64,000 nt of DNA from Cellulomonas soli (GTDB lineage: Bacteria > Actinomycetota > Actinomycetes > Actinomycetales > Cellulomonadaceae). The notes under the pieces are model-generated. The model was given only the letters and a program-made list of their open reading frames with translations. It was not told where the DNA came from and did no database searches. Of the stretch, positions 43,531 to 52,888 are shown piece after piece (position 1 is the first letter of the stretch; every line of letters begins with the position of its first letter). A program made the translations under genes and the position numbers. The stretch is from positions 3,472,001-3,536,000 of the forward strand of contig NZ_JACBZJ010000001.1 of assembly GCF_013409305.1 (NCBI RefSeq). Direction: 5' to 3'.

Positions 43531-46398
43531 ATGGCAGGCGCCGCGGACGACGGACCGCAGGTCACCCCGACGACGGGTGCCGCGGGTGAGACCGCGTACC
43601 CGGACGCCTGGGAGGCCGACGTCGTCCTGCACGACGGCTCGACGACGCACGTGCGCCCGATCCGGCCCTCGGACGCGGACGCCCTGCAGGCCTTCCATGT
43701 CGGGCAGTCCGAGCGTTCCACCTACATGCGCTTCTTCGCGCCGCTGGAACGGCTCTCCGACCGTGACCTGCACCGGCTGGTCGCGGTCGACCACCAGGAC
43801 AGGGCGGCGCTCGTCGCCGTCGCGAGCGGGTCGGACGGGGAGCAGATCATCGCGGTCGCCCGGTACGACCGCATCGGCACGGACGACGCCGAGGTGGCGT
43901 TCAACGTGGCCGACGCCCACCAGGGACGGGGACTGGGCTCGGTGCTTCTCGAGCACCTCGCCGCGGCGGCGCGCGAGCGCGGTGTGCGACGGTTCGTCGC
44001 CGAGGTGCTCCCGCAGAACGGCCGGATGATCGGGGTTTTCCGGGACGCCGGGTTCGAGATCCGGCAGCACACGGACGACGGTGTCGTCACCGTGACTTTC
44101 GACATCGACCCGACCGACCGCTCGCTGGAGGTCATGGCCGACCGTGAGCACCGCGCCGAGGCGCGCTCGGTGCGGGCTCTCCTGACCGCACGGTCGGTCG
44201 TCGTGCTCGGCCCGGGGGAGGGTGCGGACCCGGCGAGCATGGACGCGCGGGCGGCGGCCCGCGTGCTCGAGTCCCTCGCGCAGGGCGACCCGGGGGTCCA
44301 GGTGCACGTGGTCGGCGTGGCGATGCCCGCAGGCGGCGCCGACGCACCGCCCGCGCACGTGAGAGCGTGGCCGACGCTCGAGGACGTGCCCGAGCCCGTG
44401 GACCTCGCGGTCGTGGCGGTCGGTCCCCACGAGGCGCCGGCGGCCGTGCGTGCCCTCGCGCCGCTCGGCGTGCGCGGCGTGGTGCTGCTCTCCACCGGTT
44501 TCGCCGAGACCGGGCCGGCCGGCCTCGAACGTCAACGCAGCCTGCTGCGGACCACGCACGGCCTCGGCATGCGCCTGGTCGGTCCCGGTTCGTTCGGCCT
44601 GGTCGCGACAGGGCCGGGCGGCCCGCTCAACGTGTCCCTGGCCACCGACCCGCCACCGGAGGGCCGCATCGGTCTGTTCTGCCAGTCCGCGCCCATGGCC
44701 GTCACGATGCTCGCCGCGGTCCGGGAGCGCGGGCTCGGCATCTCCGAGCTGGTCTCCGCCGGGAACCGCGCCGACGTGTCCGGCAACGACCTCATGCAGT
44801 TCTGGGGCGACGACGAACGCACCGATGTGGTCGGGCTGCACCTGGAGTCGATCGGGAACCCGCGCAAGTTCACGCGGGTGGCGCGCCGGCTCGCCGCCGT
44901 CAAGCCCGTCGTCGTGGTGGCCGGCCGGTCCGGACCGGTGGTCCCGGCCGGGCACGCGGTGCGCCCGACGCACGCCCCGCGGCGCACGCTCGACGAGGTG
45001 CTGCGGCAGGCGGGCGTCGTGCGGGTCGAGGACGTGCACCAGCTCCTCGACGTCGCCCAGCTCTTCGCGCACCAGCCGCTGCCCGCGGGGCGCCGCGTCG
45101 CGCTGCTCACCAGCTCGCCCGCCCTGACCGCCCTGGCTGCCCAGGCGGCCTCCTCCAGCGGTCTGGTGGTCTCCGGCACGACCGCCGTGCTCGCCGAGGA
45201 CGCGACGCCCGAGGAGGTCCGCATCGTCGTGGACGCGCTGTACGCGGACCCCGACAGCGATGCGGTCGCCGTGGTGCGCGTCCCGACGCTCGACGGGCGC
45301 GACCACGTCCTGGCCGAGGTCGTCGCCGCCGCTGCCGCACGCACCGGGCGACCGACGGTCGCCTGCCTGGACGGCCTGCGGGGCGTGACCGAGGCGCTGA
45401 CGGCACCCGGGCCCGACGGGCGGCCGCGGACCGTGCCGGCGTACCCGACGCCCGAGACCGCGCTCCTGGCGCTGGGTCGCAGCGCGCGCTACGCCCGCTG
45501 GCGTACCGACGACCGTGGCCACCTCGTGCACCCGGACGGGGTGGACGTGCGGGCCGCACGTCGTGTCGTCGCCGAACGGCTGCCCGCCGTCCCGACCGGC
45601 GCCCTGCCCTCCGACGACGGGCCCCTCGGTGCAGGCCCGGCCGACGCCGTGCCCCTCGACGCCGTGCCCCTCGACGCCGTGCCGCTCGACGCCGTGCCGC
45701 TCGACGCCGTGCCCCTCGACCAGGAAGCGACCGCGCAGCTGCTCGCCTGCGTCGGCGTCGCCGTCCTGCCCGCGGTGCACGTGCGGGACGCCGACGAGGC
45801 GGTGGCAGCCGCCGAGCGGATCGGGTGGCCGGTCGCGTTGAAGACGACCGTCCCGGCCCTGCGCCACCGCGCCGACCTGGGCGGCGTACGGCTGGACGTC
45901 GTCGACGAGCAGGAGCTGCGCGTCGATGTCGCCGAGGTCCTCGCGCTCGCGGCCAGTCACCATGCCGATCCTGCCGAGGCGCCGCTCGAGGTCCAGGCGA
46001 TGGCGCCGCACGGCTCGTCGTGCGTCGTGCGCTCGGTCGAGGACCCGCTCTTCGGGCCTGTGATCAGCTTCGGCCTCGCCGGGGACGCCAGCGACCTGCT
46101 CGGCGACGTCACGTACGGCGTCCCGCCGCTGACCGACGTGGACGTGGCCGCACTGGTGCGTTCGGCCCGGGCCGCTCCACGCCTGTTCGGGTACCGCGGC
46201 CTGCCCGCCCTCGACGTCGACGCGCTCGAGGACGTCATCGCCAGGGTCGCCGTGCTCGCGGACGCCCTGCCCGAGCTGCGCAGCCTCGAGCTGAACCCCG
46301 TGGTCGTGTCCGAACGAGGAGCCGTGGTGCTCGGTGCCCGGGCGGTCCTGGCCCACGCTGACCGCACGGACACCCCGCTGCGTCGTCTGCGGCGCTGA
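43531..46398 (+). CDS. GNAT acetyltransferase fused to ADP-forming acyl-CoA synthetase
   Basis: 955 residues. The N-terminal GNAT domain spans about 30-195 (ADAHQGRGLGSVLLEHLA is the acetyl-CoA loop). Next come a CoA-binding Rossmann domain (from about 205, SVVVLGPGEG), a succinyl-CoA-synthetase-like region (GLFCQSAPMAVTML, SAGNRADVSGNDLMQFWGDD), and an ATP-grasp domain from about 730 (GWPVALKTTVPALRHRADLGGVRLDV, ending LELNPVVV). Actinobacterial Pat proteins with this order acetylate lysines, often on acyl-CoA synthetases; a target here is not known. Residues 705-729 are five DAVPL repeats, an interdomain linker encoded by a 15-bp tandem repeat. Confidence 0.9.
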   Translation: MAGAADDGPQVTPTTGAAGETAYPDAWEADVVLHDGSTTHVRPIRPSDADALQAFHVGQSERSTYMRFFAPLERLSDRDLHRLVAVDHQDRAALVAVASGSDGEQIIAVARYDRIGTDDAEVAFNVADAHQGRGLGSVLLEHLAAAARERGVRRFVAEVLPQNGRMIGVFRDAGFEIRQHTDDGVVTVTFDIDPTDRSLEVMADREHRAEARSVRALLTARSVVVLGPGEGADPASMDARAAARVLESLAQGDPGVQVHVVGVAMPAGGADAPPAHVRAWPTLEDVPEPVDLAVVAVGPHEAPAAVRALAPLGVRGVVLLSTGFAETGPAGLERQRSLLRTTHGLGMRLVGPGSFGLVATGPGGPLNVSLATDPPPEGRIGLFCQSAPMAVTMLAAVRERGLGISELVSAGNRADVSGNDLMQFWGDDERTDVVGLHLESIGNPRKFTRVARRLAAVKPVVVVAGRSGPVVPAGHAVRPTHAPRRTLDEVLRQAGVVRVEDVHQLLDVAQLFAHQPLPAGRRVALLTSSPALTALAAQAASSSGLVVSGTTAVLAEDATPEEVRIVVDALYADPDSDAVAVVRVPTLDGRDHVLAEVVAAAAARTGRPTVACLDGLRGVTEALTAPGPDGRPRTVPAYPTPETALLALGRSARYARWRTDDRGHLVHPDGVDVRAARRVVAERLPAVPTGALPSDDGPLGAGPADAVPLDAVPLDAVPLDAVPLDAVPLDQEATAQLLACVGVAVLPAVHVRDADEAVAAAERIGWPVALKTTVPALRHRADLGGVRLDVVDEQELRVDVAEVLALAASHHADPAEAPLEVQAMAPHGSSCVVRSVEDPLFGPVISFGLAGDASDLLGDVTYGVPPLTDVDVAALVRSARAAPRLFGYRGLPALDVDALEDVIARVAVLADALPELRSLELNPVVVSERGAVVLGARAVLAHADRTDTPLRRLRR
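45643..45717 (+). repeat. 15-bp in-frame tandem repeat, five copies
   Basis: Units of GACGCCGTGCCSCTC (C or G at S) at 45643, 45658, 45673, 45688 and 45703, each encoding DAVPL. Copy-number change would alter linker length without a frameshift. Confidence 0.9.
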
Positions 46399-46501
46399 GC
46401 GGCACGCACCTGGCCCACTCGGCCCGCCGGGCTCACGTGGCCCACCAGGCCCACCAGGCCCGCCTGGCCGAGCCGGCCGCGAGGGATGGGAGGATGGGTG
46501 C

Positions 46502-47077
46502 GTGCCCGCCGCCTTCCCCGAACTGCGTGACGACCTGCACCGTGCCGGCTACTACCCGGAGCTCGTGGCCGACGTCCTGGACGTCGCGCTCGCGGACGAG
46601 CAGGTCGTCGCCCACCTCGTGCACCCCGAGACGACGTTCGACGCCGCCGAGGTGCGTCGTCACGTGACCGTCCTGGCCCTCACCCCGACGCGCCTGGTCG
46701 TCGCGCACGTGGACGACCACCCGGCGGACTCCGAGCACCCCTCGACGAGCGCGTCGGCCACGACCGAGTCGGTCCCGCTCAGCGAGCTGCGCTCGGTCGC
46801 CCTCACGCACGTCGTGCCGACGCCCGAGCAGCACCAGCCGGGCAACCCCGCTCTCGAGCTGACGCTCGCCATCGGCTGGGGCGCCGTCTCCCGCGTCGAT
46901 CTCGAGCCCGCCACGTGCGGTGACCCGCAGTGCGACGCCGACCACGGCCTGACCGGCACCCTCACGCCCGACGACGTCGTCGTGCGGGTCAGCGCCGCAG
47001 CCGAGGGGCGCGACGCGGTGCTGGCCGCGACGACGTTCGCCCGTCGGCTCTCGGCCGCGAGCGCCAGCCACCGATGA
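46502..47077 (+). CDS. DUF5998-family protein
   Basis: 191 residues, cytoplasmic, no membrane segment. FPELRDDLHRAGYYPELVADVLDVALADE begins the family match, and CGDPQCDADHGLTGT near residue 140 contains a Cys pair. Family of unknown function, conserved in actinobacteria. The GTG at 46502 has GGAGG 8 bases upstream. The stop overlaps the next gene by ATGA, so it is translated with a phosphodiesterase. The preceding 100 bp have a short GGCCCACC-rich stretch of no clear meaning. Confidence 0.8.
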   Translation: MPAAFPELRDDLHRAGYYPELVADVLDVALADEQVVAHLVHPETTFDAAEVRRHVTVLALTPTRLVVAHVDDHPADSEHPSTSASATTESVPLSELRSVALTHVVPTPEQHQPGNPALELTLAIGWGAVSRVDLEPATCGDPQCDADHGLTGTLTPDDVVVRVSAAAEGRDAVLAATTFARRLSAASASHR

Positions 47078-48261
47078 CGGACCTGCAGTCGGGTCCCCTC
47101 GAGCGTCTGGCCGCCGACGTGGCCGCGGCGGGCTTCGTCACCCCCGGCGGTACCCGGGGGATCGCGCGGGTGCTCCCCGCGCTCGCCTCGGCGCTCGGCC
47201 ACGACGTGCACCCCGACGCCGCGGATGCGCGGCGCGACCTCGACGTGCCTCGCACGAGCCGGGTGTGCGTGGTCCTCGTCGACGGCCTCGGGTTCACGAA
47301 CCTCGCGGAGCGCTCGGGCCACTCGCCGTTCCTGCGGCGGCACCTGCACGAGCGTGAACCGCTGACCAGCACGTTCCCCTCGACGACCGCGACCGCGATG
47401 GGCTCGTTCGGCACCGGTGCCTCGCCGGGGCGCACCGCGATGCTCGGCTACACGGTCCGTGAGCCCGCCAGCGGCCGGCTCGGCAACCTGGTGTCCTGGA
47501 CCGGGCTGCCGCACGCCCACACCTGGCAGCGCGTCCCGACGCTGTTCGAGCAGCTGACGGCCGACGGTGCGTCGGTGACCAGCGTCGGGCCGCAGCGGTT
47601 CGCCGGCTCGGGGCTGACCGAGGCGGCGTTGCGCGGCGCGACGTACGCGGCGGCCCAGGGTCTGACCCAGCGGGTCGACGCGGCCGTGGCGGCGCTGCGA
47701 CGGCCGGGCCTGGTCTACCTGTACTGGGGAGACGTCGACAAGGCCGGGCACCACCACGGGTGGGGCTCGTGGCAGTGGGGCGACGAGGTCGAGGCGTTCG
47801 ACCGCGAGCTCGCGCGCCTGGCCCGTAGCGTTCCGGCCGGAACGCTGCTGCTCGTGACCGCCGACCACGGCATGGTGGACGTCGACCGCGCGCAGCGCTG
47901 GGACGTCGCGCAGCACCCGGTGCTGGCCGACGGCGTCGCGCTCGTGGCGGGGGAGCCCCGCGCGCTGCACCTGCACCTCGACGAGCGTTCCGCCTCCGAG
48001 CAGGTGGCGCGTCGGTGGCGCGAGGTGCTCGGGGACGCGGCGGTCGTCGCCACGCGCGAGGAGGCCGTCGGATCCGGGTGGTTCGGTCCGGTCGACCCGC
48101 ACGTGCTGCCGGTCGTGGGGGACGTGGTGGTCGCGATGACGGGTCGCGCGACCGTCGTGGACTCCGCGACGCAGACCCCGGCCTCGCTCGAGCTCGTGGG
48201 CGTGCACGGCTCGGGGACGCCGCACGAGGTCCTGGTGCCGTTCGTGCTCGTCTCCACCTGA
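47074..48261 (+). CDS. Alkaline-phosphatase-superfamily phosphodiesterase/nucleotide pyrophosphatase
   Basis: 395 residues. Two-metal site: D70 (VVLVDGLG), the nucleophile Thr in TFPSTTATAMGSFGTG (T104/T105), GDVDKAGHHHGWGS (about 227-240) and TADHGMVDV (about 266). This is the type I phosphodiesterase/nucleotide pyrophosphatase fold. There is no signal peptide, so it is probably cytoplasmic, unlike many relatives. Substrate unknown. Start coupled to DUF5998 by ATGA. Confidence 0.88.
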   Translation: MTDLQSGPLERLAADVAAAGFVTPGGTRGIARVLPALASALGHDVHPDAADARRDLDVPRTSRVCVVLVDGLGFTNLAERSGHSPFLRRHLHEREPLTSTFPSTTATAMGSFGTGASPGRTAMLGYTVREPASGRLGNLVSWTGLPHAHTWQRVPTLFEQLTADGASVTSVGPQRFAGSGLTEAALRGATYAAAQGLTQRVDAAVAALRRPGLVYLYWGDVDKAGHHHGWGSWQWGDEVEAFDRELARLARSVPAGTLLLVTADHGMVDVDRAQRWDVAQHPVLADGVALVAGEPRALHLHLDERSASEQVARRWREVLGDAAVVATREEAVGSGWFGPVDPHVLPVVGDVVVAMTGRATVVDSATQTPASLELVGVHGSGTPHEVLVPFVLVST

Positions 48262-48423
48262 CGCGCCGAACCGCTGGACCCGGGCTCGGCGGCCGTCCGA
48301 CCTCGGGTCGGTCGGTCGGTCGGACGAGACGGCACGGCGCGCTGACGAGGCGTGCCACGATGGACCCGGCGCTGGGCGCCGTGGACGACGACGGACCTCG
48401 ACGGACGGTGGGGTGATCGGCCG

Positions 48424-49089
48424 GTGGCCGAGCTGGTGTTCTTCTCGGGCACGATGGACTGCGGCAAGTCGACGCTCGCGCTGCAGATGCACCACAACCA
48501 TGCAGCGCGCGGACGCGACGGGATCCTCTACACCCAGCACGACCGGGCGGGTGCCGCGACCATCTCCTCCCGCCTCGGGCTGGTGCGCAGCGCGTACGAG
48601 GTCGGACCTGCGACGGACTTCTGGGCCGAGGTCATCGCCGGGCGCACCCACGGGCGTCCTGTGGACTACCTGATCTGCGACGAGGCCCAGTTCTACGCGG
48701 CCCAGCAGGTCGAGCAGCTGGCTCGTGTGGTCGACGAGCTCGGCGTCGACGTGTACGCCTTCGGGATCACGACGGACTTCCGTGCCCGGCTGTTCCCGGG
48801 TTCTGCGCGGTTCGTGGAGCTCGCCGACCGGGTCGAGGTGCTGCAGGTGCGTGCGCTGTGCTGGTGCGGCTCGCGCGCGACGCACAACGCCCGGACGGTC
48901 GGTGGCTCGATGGTCGTCGAGGGTGCGCAGGTCGTCGTCGGCGACGTGTCGGCGGGCGCGGGCGAGGTGGCCTACGAGGTGCTGTGCCGCCGCCACCACA
49001 TGCGTCGGATGACCGCGGCGGCCGCCCGTGCGGCGTCGCCGAGCCCGCAGACCCTGGCAGCGACCGAGGACGTCACGCTCGACGTGTAG
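48424..49089 (+). CDS. tdk: Thymidine kinase
   Basis: Phosphorylates thymidine to dTMP (salvage); 221 residues. P-loop GTMDCGKST at 9-17, DEAQF at 86-90 with catalytic Glu, and FGITTDFRARLFPGS. LCWCGSRATHNAR and VLCRRHH supply the Cys/His zinc site of the type II enzyme family. The GTG at 48424 is preferred over an upstream in-frame start because it gives the family N-terminus; a G-rich ribosome site (GGTGGGG) lies about 11 bases before it. It converges on sepH with an 18-bp gap. Confidence 0.95.
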   Translation: MAELVFFSGTMDCGKSTLALQMHHNHAARGRDGILYTQHDRAGAATISSRLGLVRSAYEVGPATDFWAEVIAGRTHGRPVDYLICDEAQFYAAQQVEQLARVVDELGVDVYAFGITTDFRARLFPGSARFVELADRVEVLQVRALCWCGSRATHNARTVGGSMVVEGAQVVVGDVSAGAGEVAYEVLCRRHHMRRMTAAAARAASPSPQTLAATEDVTLDV

Positions 49090-49107
49090 CGGGCCTTCCG
49101 GCAGGCC

Positions 49108-50139
49108 TCACTCGGGCTTGGCCCCGAAGACGATCTCGTCCCAGCTGGGCACCTTGGCGCGTCCGCGCCGGGCGGCGCGCGGCCGCTCGACCGGCTCGTC
49201 GTGCTCGTCCGCCGGGCCGACGCCGGGGACGATCTCAGGCAGCGCCTCGAGCGCGGGGACGTCGCCGGCCGGTCCCAGCACGCGCGCCTCGGCCTCGTGG
49301 TCGGCGTCGACCGGGTGCGCGCCGGGGACCTCGGACTCGACGCGGGCGAAGTCGAAGGCGTGCGGCGGGCCGAACCCCTCGAACTCCTCGCCGTCGTCGT
49401 CCTCGTCGATGGTCTGCCGGACGCCGCGTCGTGTGCGCAGGTCGTCGAGCAGCGCGTGCGTCGCTTCCTGCGGGTCGGGCTCGTCGCCCTCGGCGGGCAG
49501 CACCGCACCGTCCCGGAAGTCGAAGACGACGTCCCGCACGGCGCTCAGGTGCCGCCGGGCCACGGGTTCGTCGGCCAGCTCGGTCTCGGAGAGCCAACGG
49601 GCCTCGTCCTCGTCGGCGACGACGGTGCGCTTGGCGGAGTCGAAGGTCCAGCGGGCCACACGTTCGGTGTCGCCGACGGTGAACCGCGCGAGCACGACCC
49701 ACGGATGGGCGCCCTCCCGTGCGGCGTCCCACGCGAGCGTGTCGAGGTCGACCCCGCGGGCGGCCAGCCGGTCCGTCACGAGGTCGCCCAGGAGCGGGGC
49801 ACCGGCGTCACGCCCGACCCGGGTCGCGCGCGCCTGGTCGGCCACGTACTCCCGCTCGGCCAGGACGGGCCCTTCGTAGCGGCGCACCTGCTCGACCGCG
49901 AGGTCGGCGTCGTCGGCGACCTCCTGGGCGGTCGCGCCTGCGCGGATCCGCGTCTGGATCTCGCGCGGGCTCAACGCCCCGGCGCCCTGCGCGCGCAGCT
50001 GTTCGAGCTGCGGCCGGTCCCGACGCACGGCCGCACGCAGCGCCTCGTCGATCCGTACCCGGAATCGTGTGCCGTCCGGTGCTGACAGGACCAGGTGCTC
50101 CCCGTCCTCGTGCAGACCGACGAGCTCGAGCTCACCCAT
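49108..50139 (-). CDS. sepH: Cell-division protein SepH (DUF3071)
   Basis: 343 residues. The N-terminal DUF3071 domain (about 1-175) includes an HTH-like stretch ATAQEVADDADLAVEQVRRYEGPVLAERE. A long acidic, probably disordered region follows, ending in the conserved KVPSWDEIVFG motif. SepH promotes FtsZ assembly in Streptomyces and mycobacteria; that role is taken from the family. The ATG at 50139 has GGGAGG 6 bases upstream. Confidence 0.93.
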   Translation of the reverse strand: MGELELVGLHEDGEHLVLSAPDGTRFRVRIDEALRAAVRRDRPQLEQLRAQGAGALSPREIQTRIRAGATAQEVADDADLAVEQVRRYEGPVLAEREYVADQARATRVGRDAGAPLLGDLVTDRLAARGVDLDTLAWDAAREGAHPWVVLARFTVGDTERVARWTFDSAKRTVVADEDEARWLSETELADEPVARRHLSAVRDVVFDFRDGAVLPAEGDEPDPQEATHALLDDLRTRRGVRQTIDEDDDGEEFEGFGPPHAFDFARVESEVPGAHPVDADHEAEARVLGPAGDVPALEALPEIVPGVGPADEHDEPVERPRAARRGRAKVPSWDEIVFGAKPE

Positions 50140-50251
50140 ACGACCTCCCCGTACCTCGGTAGGAGAGCCTGCCACCGATTCGGCCGGTTCGCGGTCAGGC
50201 GCCGCGGTGCGCCGTCGGACGGGCTGTGCGCGCGGCTGCGAAGATGCCCGC

Positions 50252-50902
50252 GTGCTGCCAGACCTTCCGCTCGAGCCGGTGCTCGAGATCATCGGTGTCT
50301 TCGTGTCCGGGCTGTCGGGGGCGTTGGCGGCGGTGCGCAAGCAGTTCGACGTCTTCGGCGTGCTCGTCCTGGCCTGGGCGGCCGGACTCGGCGGCGGCAT
50401 GCTGCGTGACGTGTTCCTCGGGGCGGTCCCGCCGGTCGGCATCTCGGACTGGCGGCTGATCGCCACCGCGGTGGCGGCCGGTGTGGTCATGTACTTCTTC
50501 CACCCGAGCCTGGTGCGTGCGCGACGGGCGATCGTGGTGCTCGACTCCGGGGCGCTCGCCCTGTTCACCGTCGTCGGCACGGTCAAGGGCCTGGAGTACG
50601 GCGCGGCGCCCGTCGCGGCGGTGTTCGTCGGGGTGTTCACGGGTGTCGGCGGCGGCGTGCTGCGTGACCTGCTCACCGGTGAGGTGCCCGTGGTCCTGCA
50701 CCACCGGCAGCTCTACGCGATCCCCTCGCTCCTGGGCGCGGTGGCGATCGCCGGGCTCTGGGCGGCGGATGCCTACACGACGGCCACGAGCCTGCTGGTG
50801 GTCGGCGGCATCTTCGCGCTGCGCGTGCTCTCGCTGCGGTTCCACCTGCACGCGCCGGGACCGTGGCGCGGTCGGGCAGGATGGCACGGTGAGCACACCT
50901 GA
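50252..50902 (+). CDS. TRIC/UPF0126-type membrane protein
   Basis: 216 residues with about seven membrane helices in two related halves. GGGMLRDVFLGAVP and GGGVLRDLLTGEVP are the duplicated signature of UPF0126, now classed with trimeric intracellular cation channels. Cation or amino-acid transport is inferred from the family. The GTG at 50252 lies 6 bases after GAAGAT, so the mRNA may be leaderless. Its end overlaps the next gene by 14 bp. Confidence 0.88.
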   Translation: MLPDLPLEPVLEIIGVFVSGLSGALAAVRKQFDVFGVLVLAWAAGLGGGMLRDVFLGAVPPVGISDWRLIATAVAAGVVMYFFHPSLVRARRAIVVLDSGALALFTVVGTVKGLEYGAAPVAAVFVGVFTGVGGGVLRDLLTGEVPVVLHHRQLYAIPSLLGAVAIAGLWAADAYTTATSLLVVGGIFALRVLSLRFHLHAPGPWRGRAGWHGEHT

Positions 50903-51746
50903 GGGCACGACCGGTCCCACCGTCCCCGGAGAGTCCGCGATCCGCGAGCTCGTCGCGATCGCCGAGCGGTTGGCGCGCGAGGCGGGCGCGCTGGTGCTCG
51001 AGGGTCGTCCCGACCGGGTGGAGGTCGCTGCGACGAAGTCGAGCCCGCAGGACGTGGTGACCGCGATGGACCTCGCCTCCGAGAACCTGCTGCGTGAGCG
51101 GCTCGCGCAGTGGCGTCCCGAGGACGGCATCCTCGGCGAGGAGCAGGGCTACGAGCCGGGCACCTCCGGGATCACCTGGGTCGTCGACCCGATCGACGGC
51201 ACCGTCAACTACCTGTACGGCATCCCGGCGTACGCGGTCTCGGTCGCCGCCGTGGTGGGAGGCCCGGACCCGGCGACGTGGCAGGTCCTCGCCGGCTGCG
51301 TCCATGCGCCCGTCGACGGGCGTACGTTCACCGCCGGTCTGGGGCAGGGTGCCTACCAGGACGGGCGTCGCCTGCGGGTGAATTCTGCGGTGCCGCTGGA
51401 GCTCTCGCTCGTGGGCACCGGGTTCGGTTACGTGGCCGAGCGGCGACGCGCGCAGGCGGCGGTCGTCGCCGACCTGCTGCCGCTCGTGCGGGACATCCGA
51501 CGCATCGGTTCGGCCGCGCTCGACCTGTGCACGCTCGCCGCCGGAGGCCTCGACGCGCACTTCGAGCGGGGTCTGCAGCCCTGGGACCTGGCCGCGGCCT
51601 CCCTCGTCGCGCAGGAGGCCGGCGCCGTGGTGCGGGGGTTGCACGGCGCTCGGGCCGGCAGTGCGATGGCGGTGGCGGGTCCGGAGCAGACCGTCGAGCG
51701 GCTCGTGGCCTTCCTCGAGGAGCGCGGCGCCGACACCGGTCCCTGA
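50889..51746 (+). CDS. Inositol monophosphatase family protein (SuhB-like)
   Basis: 285 residues. Metal-binding signatures are LGEEQG, VDPIDGTVNYLYG and QPWDLAAASLVAQEAG. Hydrolyses inositol-1-phosphate or a related sugar phosphate; in inositol-containing actinobacteria this feeds phosphatidylinositol and mycothiol. SuhB (Rv2701c) is the positional counterpart. The GTG at 50889 overlaps the TRIC gene by 14 bp, so the two are probably translated together. Confidence 0.92.
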   Translation: MSTPEGTTGPTVPGESAIRELVAIAERLAREAGALVLEGRPDRVEVAATKSSPQDVVTAMDLASENLLRERLAQWRPEDGILGEEQGYEPGTSGITWVVDPIDGTVNYLYGIPAYAVSVAAVVGGPDPATWQVLAGCVHAPVDGRTFTAGLGQGAYQDGRRLRVNSAVPLELSLVGTGFGYVAERRRAQAAVVADLLPLVRDIRRIGSAALDLCTLAAGGLDAHFERGLQPWDLAAASLVAQEAGAVVRGLHGARAGSAMAVAGPEQTVERLVAFLEERGADTGP

Positions 51747-51905
51747 CCGGACCTACCGGCCGGTACGTCGAGCAGGTCACGTGTCCGTGTTCGCGGACGC
51801 TCCGGAAGTGGTGCACAATCCCTCCGCGCGAGGGAACAAATGAGCCCCCCGGTGCATTGAGCCCGCGTACCGCCGACCGACAGACCACGGAGTGTGAACC
51901 ACCAC

Positions 51906-52205
51906 ATGGCAACCGACTACGACGCCCCGCGCAAGACCGAGGAGGACCTCAGCGAGGACTCGCTGCAGGAGCTCCAGGCCCGGCGCTCCGACAAGAACTC
52001 GGGCGTGGTGGACGAGGACGAGACCGAGGCTGCCGAAGGCTTCGAGCTCCCCGGTGCGGACCTGTCCGGCGAGGAGCTGTCGGTCCGGGTCCTGCCGCGG
52101 CAGGCTGACGAGTTCACCTGTTCGCGGTGCTTCCTCGTGCACCACCGCAGCCAGCTGGCCTACGAGCGCGAGGGCATGCCCGTGTGCTCGGAGTGCGCCG
52201 CCTGA
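51906..52205 (+). CDS. DUF4193-family zinc-ribbon protein
   Basis: 99 residues. MATDYDAPRKTEEDLSEDSLQELQARR opens the family; an acidic middle is followed by EFTCSRCFLVHHRSQLA and PVCSECAA, two CxxC knuckles forming a zinc ribbon. Very conserved in actinobacteria, function unknown. ATG at 51906 is the family start; an in-frame GTG 12 bases earlier is unlikely. The 159 bp upstream hold GTGCACAAT near 51810, a possible -10, and little else. Confidence 0.9.
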   Translation: MATDYDAPRKTEEDLSEDSLQELQARRSDKNSGVVDEDETEAAEGFELPGADLSGEELSVRVLPRQADEFTCSRCFLVHHRSQLAYEREGMPVCSECAA

Positions 52206-52224
52206 GCGATCCGCCCCTCGCACG

Positions 52225-52260
52225 ACGACGGCCGGTACCCCTCGGGGTGCCGGCCGTCGT
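52225..52260. terminator. Bidirectional terminator between DUF4193 and DUF3093 genes
   Basis: 17-bp stem (52225-52241 with 52244-52260, one G-T pair). The inner pairs must open to make a loop. Lies between convergent stops. Confidence 0.85.
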
Positions 52261-52282
52261 GCGTCCGCCCGCGATCAGCGGG

Positions 52283-52825
52283 TCATGGCAGCGATGTCGT
52301 GGTCTGCGCTGCTCGCAGGGCCGACCTGAGCCGCTCCGGGTGCCGGGTCGAGACGATCCAGTAGGGCGTCGGGTCCTGCGGGTCGATCACCTCGATGCGC
52401 ACGCCGCTGGGGATCCAGGCACGCAGGCACACGTAGGCCCGCGCGTCGAGGCCCGGTCCCATGGCCGTCCGTACCCCGGCCCGGTCGAGCGGTGCGACCT
52501 CGCCCAGCAGACCCACGGGGATGCGTGCGCGTCCGGCCAGCAGGTGCCCGTCGACGAGCGCGACCCGGGGGGTCGCCGAGGCCATCGCGGTGAGCGCCCC
52601 CGCCAGGCCGACGACGGCGACCGCCGTCGCGAGCGGCACCGACACGGGCACCAGGATGACGCCCAGCACGAGTCCGAAGAGCGCCGTGAGCGCCCAGCCG
52701 AGCGGGCCGGGCCACAGCCGCTCGTCGAAGCCGTGCGGCGCGTCCGGCGCGGAGCCGTCGGCCGTGGCCGCCGGGTCGGTGGGGTCGCCGGGAGCGGCTG
52801 CGGGGGAGGACGGCTGGTCGGACAT
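52283..52825 (-). CDS. DUF3093-family membrane protein
   Basis: 180 residues. An acidic/Pro-rich N-terminus (1-35) is followed by two hydrophobic segments (about 40-60 and 64-84) and a C-terminal domain (about 90-170) with DPQDPTPYWIVSTRHPERL, the DUF3093 hallmark. Function unknown. It lies opposite in strand to its neighbours, divergent from dut, as in M. tuberculosis (Rv2698). ATG at 52825. Confidence 0.88.
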   Translation of the reverse strand: MSDQPSSPAAAPGDPTDPAATADGSAPDAPHGFDERLWPGPLGWALTALFGLVLGVILVPVSVPLATAVAVVGLAGALTAMASATPRVALVDGHLLAGRARIPVGLLGEVAPLDRAGVRTAMGPGLDARAYVCLRAWIPSGVRIEVIDPQDPTPYWIVSTRHPERLRSALRAAQTTTSLP

Positions 52826-52874
52826 GGAGCCCAGCATCCCACCGCGATCCGACGGACGAGGGTCGCGGGCACTG

Positions 52875-52880
52875 TAGGGT
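52875..52880 (+). promoter_or_regulatory. -10 TAGGGT of dut (leaderless)
   Basis: TAGGGT with 8 bases to the GTG at 52889. Confidence 0.6.
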
Positions 52881-52888
52881 TCGGCACC

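Noticed and set aside
43183..46356. A 1057-residue minus-strand open frame opposite the GNAT/CoA-ligase gene
   Set aside because: It is low-complexity His/Arg/Gly-rich sequence lying antisense to a well-supported gene; no domain or start signal.
46399..46470. GGCCCACC-rich stretch as a repeat element
   Set aside because: Only two or three imperfect short copies; too little to call an element.
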